DNA of 64,000 bases from Paraphysomonas bandaiensis (Eukaryota > Chrysophyceae), in NCBI GenBank assembly GCA_965644295.1, contig CBFFRP010000430.1, positions 124,001-188,000 of the forward strand, read 5' to 3'. This document shows positions 1 through 11,700 of this stretch, one piece after another. The position numbers and the translations under genes were made by a program. Positions within the stretch are counted from its first letter, which is position 1. Every line of letters starts with the position of its first letter. The notes under the pieces were generated by a model. That model worked only from the letters and a program-made list of their open reading frames with translations, searched no databases and was not told where the DNA came from.

Positions 1-1125
1 ACTGTGATGAGTGCTATTGTAAGTCTCTCTTGTTGTATGCTATGCTGTGTTGACTGTTATGTGTGATGAGTGCTATTGTAAGTCTCTCTTGTTATGTGTG
101 TTGACTGTGATGAGTGCTATTGTAAGTCTCTATTGTTGTGTGTGTTGACTGTTATGTGTGATGAGTGCTATTGTAAGTCTCTCTTGTTGTATGCTATGCT
201 GTGTTGACTGTTATGTGTGATGAGTGCTATTGTAAGTCTCTCTTGTTGTATGCTATGCTGTGTTGACTGTTATGTGTGATGAGTGCTATTGTAAGTCTCT
301 CTTGTTGTGTGTGTTGACTGTGAGGAGTGCTATTGTAAGTCTCTCTTGTTATGTGTGTTGACTGTGAGGAGTGCTATTGTAAGTCTCTCTTGTTGTGTGT
401 GTTGACTGTGATGACTGTGGTGAGTGCTATTGTAAGTCTCCTTGTTGTATGCTATGCTGTGATGACTGCTATTGTAAGCCTCTCTTGTTGTATGCTATGC
501 TGTGTTGACTGTTATGTGTGATGAGTGCTATTGTAAGTTACTCCTGTTGTGTGTGTTGACTGTTATGTGTGATGAGTGCTATTGTAAGTCTCTCTTGTTG
601 TGTGTGTTGACTGTTATGTGTGATGAGTGCTATTGTAAGTCTCTCTTGTTGTATGCTATGCTGTGTTGACTGTTATGTGTGATGAGTGCTATTGTAAGTC
701 TCTCTTGTTGTGTGTGTTGACTGTGATGAGTGCTATTGTAAGTCTCTCTTGTTATGTGTGTTGACTGTGATGAGTGCTATTGTAAGTCTCTCTTGTTATG
801 TGTGTTGACTGTGAGGAGTGCTATTGTAAGTCTCTCTTGTTGTATGCTATGCTATGCTGTGTTGACTGTTATGTGTGTTGACTGTGATGACTCTGATGAG
901 TGCTATTGTAAGCCTCTGTTGTTGTATGCTCTGTGTGTTGACTGTGATGACTGTGGTGAGTGCTATTGTAAGTCTCCTTGTTGTATGCTATGCTGTGATG
1001 ACTGCTATTGTAAGCCTCTCTTGTTGTATGCTATGCTGTGATGACTGTTATGTGTGATGACTGTGATGGGTGCTATTGTGAGTTTCTCCTGTTATGTGTG
1101 TTGACTGTGATAAATGTTATGTGTG
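1..1125. repeat. Minisatellite of about 21 imperfect units, each carrying a GTAAGT motif
   Basis: The stretch is built of variant units of roughly 40-60 nt. Each has a core reading tgatgagtgctattgtaagt, followed by a pyrimidine-rich tctctcttgttg and then gtgttgactg. Variants differ by insertion of tatgctatgct, by TGATGAG versus TGAGGAG, and by degenerate copies at about 430-480 and 940-1080. It can be read as a cysteine-rich peptide over about 95 codons, but this tracks the repeat and is probably not a protein. The array ends just before a CTAAC branch-like site and AG acceptor (1138-1156) of the next gene, so it may lie inside one of that gene's introns. Confidence 0.9.
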
Positions 1126-1156
1126 TATTGTGTTTGCAACTAACATCGATGTATAG

Positions 1157-4100
1157 ATAAATTTCCTCAATGCCGAGCTTGTGACAAACCAACTACCAAC
1201 CGTGGTCTTAATCAGCAGCTTAAAAACCAGGCTTCTCTATTTACTGTTGTATTAGGGTGGGTTCTAACCCTCTTCCTTGTGCTATCCCTTATGGCGGTAG
1301 CAATCATGCTTTCTGTGAATGAGCTTGCTACGCCTGAAGGTCTCTACGACTACAAATGCTACGGATTCTTCACTGAGTGCGACACCCCAGTGTGTGTCGA
1401 TGTAGACAGCAGCATTACAAGTGGTTCCTATGGGTCGCTACCATCACTGTACGAATGGCGGAAGTGTACACTCAACAGCACTTCAAAACTACAGGCTCAG
1501 GCCTGCGTTTTTGACTCTGAGTTGTTTGATCTTACCAATGGCTGGCTGGGCTATGACGTATGTAGTGATGAATTTGCTGGTGGGGCATACGTTTTCGAGG
1601 ATACTTTTGAACATTGGGCAGATGTTCAAGACTTCAGTTCGAATGAAATGGTTAGCGCTTACTGGGATGACACAATGAATGTCGAAACGAACTCATACTG
1701 CGGGACTGGAGAACATAACGGAGGATCGAAGGCACTAGTATTCTCAGGAGAGTTTTTTCGTTACGCTGAAACCAAGGACGTGGATGTCTTTTTCGGCGGG
1801 TGGATAGAAGCAGAACTTTTTATTGCACCTGTAGGGTATGATGTGAAGTATCCTAAGTAAGTGTTCGCAGTTGTTGTGGAAGTTGTATTATCCTTTAATA
1901 TGTTCCCACAGCTGTAAAACTGCGTACACTGGTCACATATCGGTGGAGTACTCCGTCGATCAAGGGGACAACTGGGTGGAGCTTGGATACTATGAGGCTT
2001 GGCGATACAGGTCGGCAAAGTAGTATGAAATGATATCTGTGTTTGCTAATTTTATAATATAGGCAAGAAAAATTCTTTCCCATAAAATTAGAGGTTCCTG
2101 TCGAAGGTCGAACAACTGCGACTAGATTTCGGTTTATACAGTACGTTTTCGAGGCTGAAAGAGATGCGTGGGCGCTGGATAATGTGAAAGTTTTCCATAA
2201 ATTTGAGTCTGACTGGAAAGAGCATGACGAGTACGTGGAGGTAAGGTGTATATGGGAAGGCCCTGTATATTTCTAAGCATTCTTTGAGTAGGGGAAAAAA
2301 GATACACCAGAACCAATGCAGTTCGCGCAGTGTTGTTTCGATACTGAGTGGTGTGAGACACGGCTGTCGGAGGACGATTTGCATGAATGTAATGACATCG
2401 AGTGGTAAGTAAGGGCTTCCCCGTGCATGCTTTATTAGAATTGAAAAATGAAGAGTTACTGATGGGTGCATCACAGGTACACAGAGACCGATTATCAACT
2501 GCGAGGAACCGAGCTCTTCATCTGTCTTGCTGTATTTTTTGGCATTGTTAAGTTTATTTACGTCTCTTCAATGGATTGGACGATGCGAGGACGGATACCG
2601 TTTAATGATGAGCTGGACAATCTCAACCAAGTAAAACTTACTAACAACCGCCGTTTTGTAAATGCTGTAATTTTTGATGCCATGTAGGTGGACAAATTGA
2701 TAGCAATGCTACCTCCAAATTGGCGACCAAAAAAATCAACTAAGAATAAGTTTGATGAAATTCACGAGAGTGCACGGTTTGATGACAAGATGCGTAACAA
2801 TCTAATAGACGATCTTGTGGAGGAAAGTGAGGAAGAAGCTGCTCGACGTAAGCGGGAGGAAGATAAGCTTAAGGCTATTATCCTTGCCAATAAGAGGAAA
2901 AAAGAAAAAATGAAGAAGAAGTTAGCCAAAATGAAGAAAAAGAGGGAGATAGAACGTGTAAATCTAAAAGGCTCGAAGAAGTTGAAGAAGTCTAAAAAGG
3001 CATGGATACCGCCGGAAGATATTGTGCCGGAGATTTTAGTGCCAGGTACATTGTTCTACCTGCAAGCGACATCGCTAAAATTTTGTGATAGGTATGGACT
3101 TTATGGACTTTGAAGAAAAAAGTGTAGATGACGAGAACTTTGGATGGAGCTCTAAGCTGGACGACGAGGGGTCTGTGGAATCAACAGAGTCTATTGCTGG
3201 TGAAGGTAAAGGTGGAAAGGATGACGACGACGAGTCAAAGAAGAAAGACAGATCTCTGCGATTACCTGTGGACATCAGCGATGATCCAGTTATGCGACTA
3301 GTCTTTTCTGTTGTGGTCCTCTTACTCTTTGCTGTCTGCTTTCTGTATAAGTCAAGTGAGTCTGCATCTTTATATACAGTAATTTGTATTTACCCATATT
3401 TTAGGCACCCAAGCAGACTATACACTTAGGCAAGAAATTTTGGTGTACGGGGAATTCCATGGTGAAATAAACATCGAATCGGGTGGAATTCTTTTCTTTG
3501 CACTTTGTTGTGATTTCAAAGAAATTTATCACACACTGAAAAATGTGATTCCAATTTCCAAATCATGGATTCCTCCTGTTACTCTGGACACCACTTTTGA
3601 TGTGAATGCCATGTTTATAGGAAATAAAACCATAAGTCTACAGGACGTCACTGAAGCTCATACATTCACTTCTGTGTTTATCGTTCTTAGTATTGTTGGA
3701 TATGGTTTGGGCTGCTTCCCGTGGTGCATGTTTTCGATGATAATTCGAGATCAATATCTTCCATTTGACGTTATGCGAATATTAACCCCCATGTTAGGTG
3801 CAATAGTCATACTGAGGTCAATCCTCGGACCTGCAGTATTCTTGAAGTCAGTCAATGCTATATATTCCATACTGAACCTTAGTCTGAAAGGGAGAGAGGA
3901 TATGGGGATGGCATTTAAAGCTAAAAAGACCCTTACATCAGCTATTAATATGGCACTAGGCCTTGCATGTGGGGGTGCCCTTCTTCTATCTGTGGTTGCA
4001 TTGAATTTGGCTGCCATGGCTTTTGGGGTGTTTTTGTTTGTTGGATTTATGTATGGCGCTGTTACTGGGTGCTCTCATGAACTTCCAATAAGACCATGGA

Positions 4101-4273
4101 TGGTCATAACTAAAATTAGTGATGGTGTTTGGCTTCGCGTGAAACAGAAGCGACGATGTCCTTGTGTGTACTGGGGAGCCTATTGTACAGATATGCATGA
4201 TGCTAATGAAGTGTTTGTAATATTTCCACGAGATCAAGTTCTTTTTTTATCGAAATTGAAAGGAGGTGTATAG
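1157..4273 (+). CDS. 3' part of a multi-pass membrane protein with a reelin-repeat-like ectodomain (5' end not seen)
   Basis: Eight exons join in frame: 1157-1856, 1912-2019, 2063-2240, 2292-2404, 2477-2630, 2688-3045, 3092-3355 and 3405-4273, about 914 residues. The open frame continues left of the first ATG, and an AG acceptor with CTAAC lies at 1139-1156, so upstream exons are missing or lie beyond the satellite. Visible order: C-x-x-C, a membrane segment (residues about 25-50), an extracellular beta-type region resembling reelin subrepeats (an EDTFE start and an AWALDNV motif near residue 320), a second membrane segment (about 380-396), a long Lys/Glu-rich cytoplasmic segment (about 420-536), an acidic stretch, a third membrane segment (about 607-624) and a hydrophobic C-terminal block with several more. 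The donor at 2020 could instead be 2011; both keep the frame. The reelin likeness is by eye and the function is unknown. Confidence 0.75.
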
Positions 4274-5063
4274 TGTTTGGGATATGTCAATGTATGTAAT
4301 ATAATGCAATAATTCAATACCTATAACATTGTACTAGTCTGGGCCGTGCTTAAAACAATAGATGATTACACTAGATGACTTTCTAATTTAGCCAGTGTGA
4401 GACAAAATAAACCTACTTGTAAAGCAGATCTTGAAATACTACTTTAGAAATAATGAATAAATATCCCAATGATATGGATCGGAAATGATTGTGTAGCGGG
4501 ATGTGTCCTGATACATATGCAAGACAACAAATAGATCTAAGAAAATAAAACCATCTCGACAGGTGATACTTGCACTTGCTCATTTGACCAAGTGCATTGC
4601 ACATAGACCACGGTATTGTAGTAGTGGATGACTTTCCTGGAGAAATATCTGTAGTACTTATCCCCCAGAACACCACGAAAAGGTTCGTGTCCGACTTTGT
4701 TACGGGGCATTGTAGTCTGCTCTATATTCTATATGTAGAATACCGTTTGTATTCAGATCTGTAGATAATTTTGGAGTTATAAAAATATCAAGGAAACTAT
4801 CACAAAGATACATCAAGAGTAAAATATTAATTAGCTCATTTACAACACACTATTCATGATTCAAAAGTACTTCCCAAAACTAAAAATTAATGACTCTGAT
4901 CATATCTGTTATCAGTTAGCAATACGACATGTATTAAAAGTACGGAAAACCAACAAAATAATCAAAAAACGACCATACATTAAACGGCCAAAAGTAATCA
5001 ATATTCGACTACGTAGCTCTTCGTAGGTTACTATTTAACTGTCACTGCCTTGAAAAGTATTTC
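4274..5063. other. Convergent intergenic region with a small dispersed-repeat fragment
   Basis: No convincing gene is seen in this AT-rich stretch between two convergent genes. About 4635-4705 is homologous to 43425-43495 and, inverted, to about 59630-59700 (shared core ccacgaaaaggttcg). It is therefore a fragment of the dispersed repeat family found elsewhere in the window. Confidence 0.6.
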
Positions 5064-5912
5064 TTAAAATACGCCCACGCGCTCAACGCATTTATAAGAC
5101 TCAGAGCAAGATACAGAGGGTGGAGCTCTACATCTTACAACCGGGCATTTCATATCCAGATCCTTACAGTGAAGCTCCCATGACTCGTAATTAGTTTGCG
5201 CAATAGAAAATGATGTTATCAAGGTTGGACAAAGAACACAGTAGCATTCTGTAGATGATGTGACAAAGCTATGGTAGCTAGTGACTGTACACTCTTTGTC
5301 ATGCTTACACTCAACTTGTGGTATATACGCAGCCGATACATCCACTACAGTAAACTTCTTCTGTTTATCTTTCTGTTTCACATTCTTTCCTGCTACTATC
5401 ACTCTATTTCCCACAGGATTGTTTAATACAGATAATATTTCCCCACTAAGTTCACCCGATACGCCTGCTAGCATCTTAATGGCTCCACTATTAAGTTTCA
5501 TCTGTATGATATTCAGGCATGGATCAGTTATACACTGCCTACAGCTGTATTCTATCACGTAATACGTATCGTCCGTATCGTGTGAGTCATATGTATGTAT
5601 AGGGGTCCATATATATGATGCATGTAGGTACCCTAGAGGCCCATAGATACCATTATCTCGACTAGTTAATGTCCCTTGTATCACTGCATGTGTTCCTTTG
5701 AATCCTTCAATAGATGTAACGTAGCATTTCTCTTGTTTGGATTGATCAGTACATACAGTGTGTTTCCTGTTCGCCCGTTTAACCCAATAGCCTCCACAGA
5801 GTGGATAAGCACATCGACGTGTGTCTCTGTTGATAAGGTAATAGTCTTCACAGAGAAGTGATGGGATGAGTAAGATGGATATTAGGAGGTGTGTGTAGAG
5901 GGATGTATGCAT
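5064..5912 (-). CDS. Secreted cysteine-rich protein, DUF6748-like
   Basis: Single exon, 282 residues from the ATG at 5912. I chose this start because it begins a clean signal peptide (hydrophobic LLISILLIPSLL, then Cys-Glu). The next ATG upstream at 5951 would add only residues encoded by a microsatellite. Right after the signal comes YYLINRDTRRCAYPLCGGYW, followed by an Asn-Arg...Thr-x-Cys and a CYV motif. That pattern matches my memory of DUF6748, a domain best known from secreted bacterial proteins. About 16 cysteines in the mature part suggest disulfides and export. The gene is divergent from the carrier gene at 6590, with about 680 bp between them. No enzymatic role is known for the domain; the assignment is by motif only. 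Confidence 0.72.
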   Translation of the reverse strand: MHTSLYTHLLISILLIPSLLCEDYYLINRDTRRCAYPLCGGYWVKRANRKHTVCTDQSKQEKCYVTSIEGFKGTHAVIQGTLTSRDNGIYGPLGYLHASYIWTPIHTYDSHDTDDTYYVIEYSCRQCITDPCLNIIQMKLNSGAIKMLAGVSGELSGEILSVLNNPVGNRVIVAGKNVKQKDKQKKFTVVDVSAAYIPQVECKHDKECTVTSYHSFVTSSTECYCVLCPTLITSFSIAQTNYESWELHCKDLDMKCPVVRCRAPPSVSCSESYKCVERVGVF

Positions 5913-6589
5913 GATTGTGATATGGGTATGTATGTATGTGTGTATAGGCATATATATGTATGTATGTGTGTGTATGTATATAGGGGCATGTGTGTATAGG
6001 GATGTATGTATATGTATGTATGTATGTATATGTATGTATGTGGATAAGAGGGAAGGAAGAATGAAGTGTGTTCACTTCACAGAAGTGTCAGTGAATTTAC
6101 CTTCTTAAGATACATCTCGATTGACGTATCCATACAGCTATAGCATGCTGCTGTCTATATGTATGTATCTACATGCATGGAGAGAATGCACTCCTATACA
6201 GGCTGCTGTATGCGGTATATGTACATATAACATATATGGATACTCATATACACTACAGTAGGGACGGTATTATTCAGAAATTTATAAGAAAAATCCTTTT
6301 CAGTATACCATATATACACACATGAACGAATGAAATTAATGTATCAGATGATGATTGTATTTGATTGGCTAATTAGTTCGTTTAATCAGTTGGATGGTTT
6401 TGGTGGGTTGTTGTCATATGGTGTTAACGAGGTATGGGCCGTACAGAGTTGATGATATACAATAAGAACAAACTCCAGTCAAAGAATTAGCACTGCATGT
6501 ACTATTTGCTAATCTGCCAATCTGCACCCTATGCTCTGAGCGTTTAATTCTGGGATCAGTGTGCTTTTATTCTTACGTATCGTTCTAAC
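5913..6589. promoter_or_regulatory. Divergent intergenic region with TATG/TACA microsatellite
   Basis: The DNA between two divergent start codons holds a long interrupted (TATG)n tract at about 5925-6045, reading TACA/CATA on the coding strand of the minus gene. Several more tatatgtac motifs occur up to 6250. No ORF of note. Similar tracts lie before other start codons in this window, so it may contain promoter elements, but no defined motif can be assigned. Confidence 0.4.
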
Positions 6590-7522
6590 ATGGCTGCAGT
6601 TGCAGTTCAGAATGATCCTTCAGAGAATTGGATTTCGTGGAATAGTTTGGACAAAGCATCGTATGCAGGCTACCTTTCTGGAACTTCTTTGTTCAGTGGG
6701 GTTCTCACATATCCCTTTTATGTGTTAACCACTCGACAGCAGGCAGGCTCCAAATTAACCGGCGATGTATCATCTGGATACAATATTGGAATACGGCAAG
6801 CTATCCGACAAATTGGTTGGCGTGGTCTATACAGAGGTGTTATTATGAGCAATATGTTTTACATGCCAAGCAGTGTAACCTATTTATCTATCACTGAAAA
6901 CTCTCGTGAGCATATCAATAAAACCCTCCGTTCACTATTTCCCGACACCAGGGTAGAGTACACAGATGTTATACAAGTTTTATGCAGTGGAGCGCTCGCG
7001 AACGGTGCGTCACTGTTAATATCCAATCCTGTGAATTGTGTGGTTTCCAAGATGATCGTTCAAAAGAAAGGTGAAAACGTCAAATTCATGGATATGTGTA
7101 AGTACACTTACCGATCCTATGGCTGGAAGGGTTTCATGCATGGCTTTGGAAGCAATTTCATGCACGGCACCATGGGAAGCGCAGTCTGGTGGTGGAGTTA
7201 TATTACCAGTAGGCGAATATCGACGCAGTACTTACAGCAGAATCACAACATGGAAAGCCCCTATTATGTTGACGCGTTATCCGGTTTCGCCGCTGGATTT
7301 GTGTCGACTATTCTCGTCCACCCACTAGATACAATAGCTTCGAAAGTCATGACTGGAGCAACCAGCAGTACTTCTCTAATTGGTGCACTGAAGGAGGTTA
7401 TCCTAAATCATGGCATTCGCGCACTGTGGAAGGGTATAGTGCCTAGCATGGCTGGCACTGCAGCATCTTCTTGTGTTTTTGCCATGTCATACGAGTTTAT
7501 TAAGCGATCATCTTCAGCGTAA
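6590..7522 (+). CDS. Mitochondrial carrier family protein, SLC25A44-like
   Basis: A 310-residue single exon, the usual carrier length of about 300. Three repeats of about 100 residues are visible. The first carrier signature is degenerate (YPFYVLTTRQQ, residues about 41-51), the second is NPVNCVVSK (about 145-153) and the third, HPLDTIASK (about 243-251), is closest to the P-x-[DE]-x-x-[KR] consensus. Each is followed by a G-W-[RK]-G or A-L-W-K-G element (GWRGLYRG, GWKGFMHG, ALWKGI). The N-terminal W-x-x-LDK opening resembles SLC25A44, the mitochondrial branched-chain amino acid carrier of animals. Location in the inner mitochondrial membrane follows from the family. The degenerate first two signatures make transport specificity uncertain. 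Confidence 0.88.
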   Translation: MAAVAVQNDPSENWISWNSLDKASYAGYLSGTSLFSGVLTYPFYVLTTRQQAGSKLTGDVSSGYNIGIRQAIRQIGWRGLYRGVIMSNMFYMPSSVTYLSITENSREHINKTLRSLFPDTRVEYTDVIQVLCSGALANGASLLISNPVNCVVSKMIVQKKGENVKFMDMCKYTYRSYGWKGFMHGFGSNFMHGTMGSAVWWWSYITSRRISTQYLQQNHNMESPYYVDALSGFAAGFVSTILVHPLDTIASKVMTGATSSTSLIGALKEVILNHGIRALWKGIVPSMAGTAASSCVFAMSYEFIKRSSSA

Positions 7523-7640
7523 AATTGAAATTTAGTCCTTTGTACTTCTATGAACTAGTGCATGTATATGAATAAAATTTGGGCAATACCATACACTAAT
7601 AAGTGAAAATATTGTACTTCAGTTATGACCTTTTTTCATT
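7523..7640 (+). other. 3' flank of the carrier gene
   Basis: AT-rich sequence following the stop codon, with a possible polyadenylation signal aataaa at about 7570. Nothing else is seen. Confidence 0.3.
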
Positions 7641-7975
7641 GCATATTGAAAGTCTTTTTATTTAGCAATAAGCGTTAGAAACCTGTACCAATATAGTGGC
7701 CAGTTGAATGCTAGACATACTAGTTAGACCTCTACCCATAACTAATCCGTACAAATTCCATTATCCTACTATTTATATATATTGAATGTCTGATTATTTA
7801 GCAATAGGCGTTGAAAGCCTGCACCAATTAGTGGCTAGAAGAATGCTAGTCATACTAGTTAGACTACTACCCGTAACTAATCAATACAAACTCTTTTATC
7901 CTACTATTTAACGCTACAAAAGCTGCTTGTGCGTCGCCGCAAGCACCAAAGTGCAACCACTTCCGTTCTTAATGT
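7641..7975 (+). repeat. Two tandem diverged copies of the dispersed repeat family
   Basis: Copy 1 starts near 7655 (agcaataagcgttagaaacc) and copy 2 near 7795 (agcaataggcgttgaaagcc). Both run into matching stretches (ctagttagac...ctaccc; tatcctactattta). The second continues through the conserved hairpin-rich core cgccgcaagcaccaaagtgc at about 7938. The same core recurs near 22800, 43255, 44825, 50595 and 59895. Confidence 0.75.
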
Positions 7976-8324
7976 TGTTTGTGAGTTTCGCCCTGCTCGT
8001 GTGTCTTTGGACTCACTGGCGCGTGATGTATGGGGGTCTCCCCTTGGGATGCGGTTCCAACAGGCTCTGTGGTACAGGGTTCTGCATTAAGGTCCGTAGT
8101 GTACCGAGCATTAGATGTGCGTTTTTTTCATTGCTTTTCTTATCGTGTAGGCATTGATAAGCTTAAATGAAGTACAATGGATCTAGCAAAGTAGAGAAAA
8201 TATTTAAATTGTTATACTTTCAAATTGAAGATTCAAAACTACACGCTACGCAATATTCAACAGTAACAAGGGCTCGATTTCAACATATTGACCATAGAGT
8301 AGGCTCACCGATACGAGGTATATT
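7976..8324. other. AT-rich stretch between repeat and retrotransposon
   Basis: No supported gene. A short open frame runs through the repeat end (to 8157) with no family resemblance. The copia element starts at about 8325. Confidence 0.3.
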
Positions 8325-8588
8325 AATAAAGAATTGATCTTTATAATAGTAAAACAATGTTGTGATTATTAGAGTGTAAGTAATGAACACGATAGAGTGA
8401 AAATTATGAATAACAATATAGGACGTACTATCATGCACAACGGAATAGTTAGAAGTGTAACTGATAATGACGACGTTATGATGACGATCACGTATCTTCG
8501 ACAGATACTCTCTCTAATTCAGTTCATGGTGTATTTCATTGAACATTATAACTCACAGATACAATCATGTATTAAGCTGAATCCTAAT
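8325..8588 (-). repeat. 3' LTR of the copia element
   Basis: By eye it matches 13794-14057 throughout. It carries the sequence that would read out the 3' end of the genomic RNA. The LTRs do not begin and end with the canonical TG...CA as far as the boundaries can be read. Confidence 0.9.
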
Positions 8589-8602
8589 ACGCCCCCTCAA
8601 TG
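8589..8602 (-). other. Polypurine tract of the copia element
   Basis: On the minus strand the sequence reads ttgagggggcgt directly before the 3' LTR. This is the expected position and composition for the plus-strand DNA priming site. Confidence 0.7.
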
Positions 8603-8788
8603 AAATAATCAGTGAACCGTAGATAATAGAGAGAATATGAACTTATGCACACTGAGAGTAAAAACCAGAGTAGCAGTCACTAGACAATAATAAGCGAACT
8701 GCAGAGATGCCATATTGTGAGACCATCCTTCTAGTCCAGCATCATGTATTGAATAAAAGTAAAAAAAATGGTAAAAACTCCGTGTAAC

Positions 8789-11700
8789 TCAAACTAGCCA
8801 CCTAGGTCGCTTGTGGCTTGTTAATTGTGATTTAGGTGTCTCTGAGGTTGTTGATCGCTTCCTGTTGCTGCTGGATGGGATGTCGAACCCAGCTCCCCCC
8901 ATCAATGTAGTTCGCAATTGAAGAAAATTAGTTGCTCCTAGTGGTTTCGTGAGAAGATCGGCTAACATTGACGTGGTGGGAATATGGTCAACAGTCAATT
9001 GGTTTTCGGCAATATTTTCTCGAATGAAATGATACCGTATCGCAATATGTTTCGTACGACGATGATGAGTAGGATTGTAACATAATTGGACTGCCCCTTT
9101 ATTATCGCACCAAATAGTTGTTGAGAATGGAAGTTTGAAACCAATTTCTGATAATAAAGAGCGTAGCCATAATGCTTCCTGAGCTGCTGACGATAGAGCC
9201 ATATACTCAGCTTCAGTAGATGACAATGCCACAGTTGTCTGTAATCGAGATTGCCATGATATAAGACAATTACCTATGAAGAATGTAAAAGCTGTAGTGG
9301 ACCGTCGAGTGAGGTGACATCGTGCCCAATCGCTATCGCAGTATCCTGACAATGTTATGTGGGATCCAGAATATATCAATCCTTGCTTAGCAGTGCCTTT
9401 GAGATACCTAAGAACATGTAACGCAGCATTACAGGTAGTTAGATTAGGCATATCAGAAAATCTGGCAAGAGTATTGACTGCGTAGGCGATATCCGGTCGA
9501 GTGCATACAGCTAGATACATTAGGGAACCTATGAGCTCCTTGTAGGGGAAATTCTGAACATAACTTTGATTTGACTCTGAAAGATGATTGTATTCATGTA
9601 AATCATAGTTGAAAGACAGTAACATAGGTGTTGACATGGGTTTACAGTTGGACATATTGAATTTGTCCAGTAGTTTTCTGACATACTGCTCCTGACTGAG
9701 AGTCGTGATATTTTTGTCAAAATCTTGATGAATGGAGATGCCCAAGTAATAATCTAGGAGTCCGAGATCCGTAATTTCGAACTTTTTGGATAAATGGTCT
9801 TTGAATTGTTGGATATCAGTGTCGGATGTAGATGCTATAATAATATCATCCACATACATGGCTATTAGCATAATCCTGCCATTAATCTGCTTTTTGAATA
9901 TACACGGGTCAGATATTAGTCTGGTGAAACCCATATCTAGCATAAAATATGTACAGCACTTATACCAGTTAAGACCTGCTTGCTTTAGACCATAGATGCT
10001 TTTCATCAGTTTGAGGACTTTTCCGTCAGGGACGTCCATGCCAGGAGGGGGATGCATGTATATGTCCTCTTCGAGGTCAGCATTGATGTACGCAGTTGTG
10101 AAATCGATTTGGTGCAATTTGAGTTTCATAATAGTCGAAAGGGCAATAATTGTACGTAGTGATGTAGCCTTCGCGACGGGGCTGTATGTATCATTATAAT
10201 CGATGCCTTGGATTTGAGTAAAACCCTGTGCGACTAGTCGAGCCTTGAATTTGATATCATTCTGTTTTCTTTTTATTTTGAATATGAGTTTCCCCTTTAT
10301 GGCTCTTGCTCCAGGTGGTAACGCAGTGTATCTCCAGCATCCTTTCCTCTGAAGAGTGGATATTTCTCTATTGATGGCATCGATCCACTGCTGTTTATAT
10401 TTACCTGAAATAGCATCTTGAACACTCTTTGGTGTATCGGTTAGCTCGTCAATGTCATCGCAATTACTGATAGCATGCATAACAATATCAATATTGTTTG
10501 TATGTAATTTTGATATACATTGTGTGTCATGTGCCATATGATTTAATACATGTTTAGCATTTACATCACATGTATATACACCATCACCAAGTTTATGTAT
10601 ATTTACAATTACCCGTTTCCTGGCCATTCTCCTGCTTCGGAGAACACTCTTTCTACCAGCTAAAAATTGTTGTTTTGCTGTAGCACGGACCTTACTTGGC
10701 CCTTCAGGTGTACCCTGATTTTCCCAATCTCCCGATGAATCAGCAGACTTGTTACCGCGTTTGGCCATACGCTGGTGCACACGATCCACTTGACCGTGTG
10801 GTGCCGGATTCGGCACTAGATTCCCATTGAATTGTTTCGGAGGGCGAGTCTTCGCTATCTTTGCATCGGAGTGGGTAGGTTCACACCGATGGCTGCTGAT
10901 TCTCTCCTGCGCGGCATCATGATGTCTGAGATTCTCGCCACTCCCCCTGGAAGTAGCGGCTGGCGCTGGAGATCCAATAACTGTATCGGGGTCTTGATCT
11001 GATTTGCTGGATTTATGTATTGGGGTTTTCGATCGAGACGTAATACATTTGAGACCAACTGCTTTGAGTTCTATGTATTCTTCAGTGTACTTTTCGACGT
11101 CTGCAGCATGAATGGGGTCGTCGAGCTGGATGAGTCGTGTCTTGTCACCACTGTCATCGACTAGACCACGATACGCTGCGATTAATCCTTTTCTGAGCTT
11201 TATTTGAGTCGTTACATATGTTAATCCATCGTCTGGATCTACATGAGCTAGACCTATGAGATATTTGAAACTTTCTACTGTCCTGGAGGTCTCATTCTCT
11301 CTGAAGATCTCATTTATCTCCTTAAAATATCTCTTATCCGCTGGTGGAACACATTCGTTGAAAAATACATGTCCTGACATAACAAAATCTCTTAATGCGG
11401 GAACAAAGACTATATATCCAGGACCATCCTCTCGATAGCCCATAAAATACCCAGGCCAGCTATGTCTGTCCCAATTGTTCTTTCGGAGACTGGAATCGAT
11501 ATTCACAAAGCATTTACATCCCCATATTCTGGCATAACTCAAGTCTGGTATTTCGTTTTCGATAAACTGAAGTGGAGACATAAATCCTTTAGCTGTTTGA
11601 CACGGTAACCTGTTCTTGATGTGTATTGTCGCCCTTGAGGCTTGTTCCCAGAAATTCGGTGGGAGTCCAGAGTCGATAAGGCTGCTGAGTGCTCGTTCTT

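Noticed and set aside
754-1057. Cysteine-rich open frames inside the first satellite
   Set aside because: They follow the repeat unit exactly, end inside it and would exist by chance in this composition.
1421-2498. Short frames on both strands overlapping the reelin-like gene
   Set aside because: Shadows of well-supported exons and introns.
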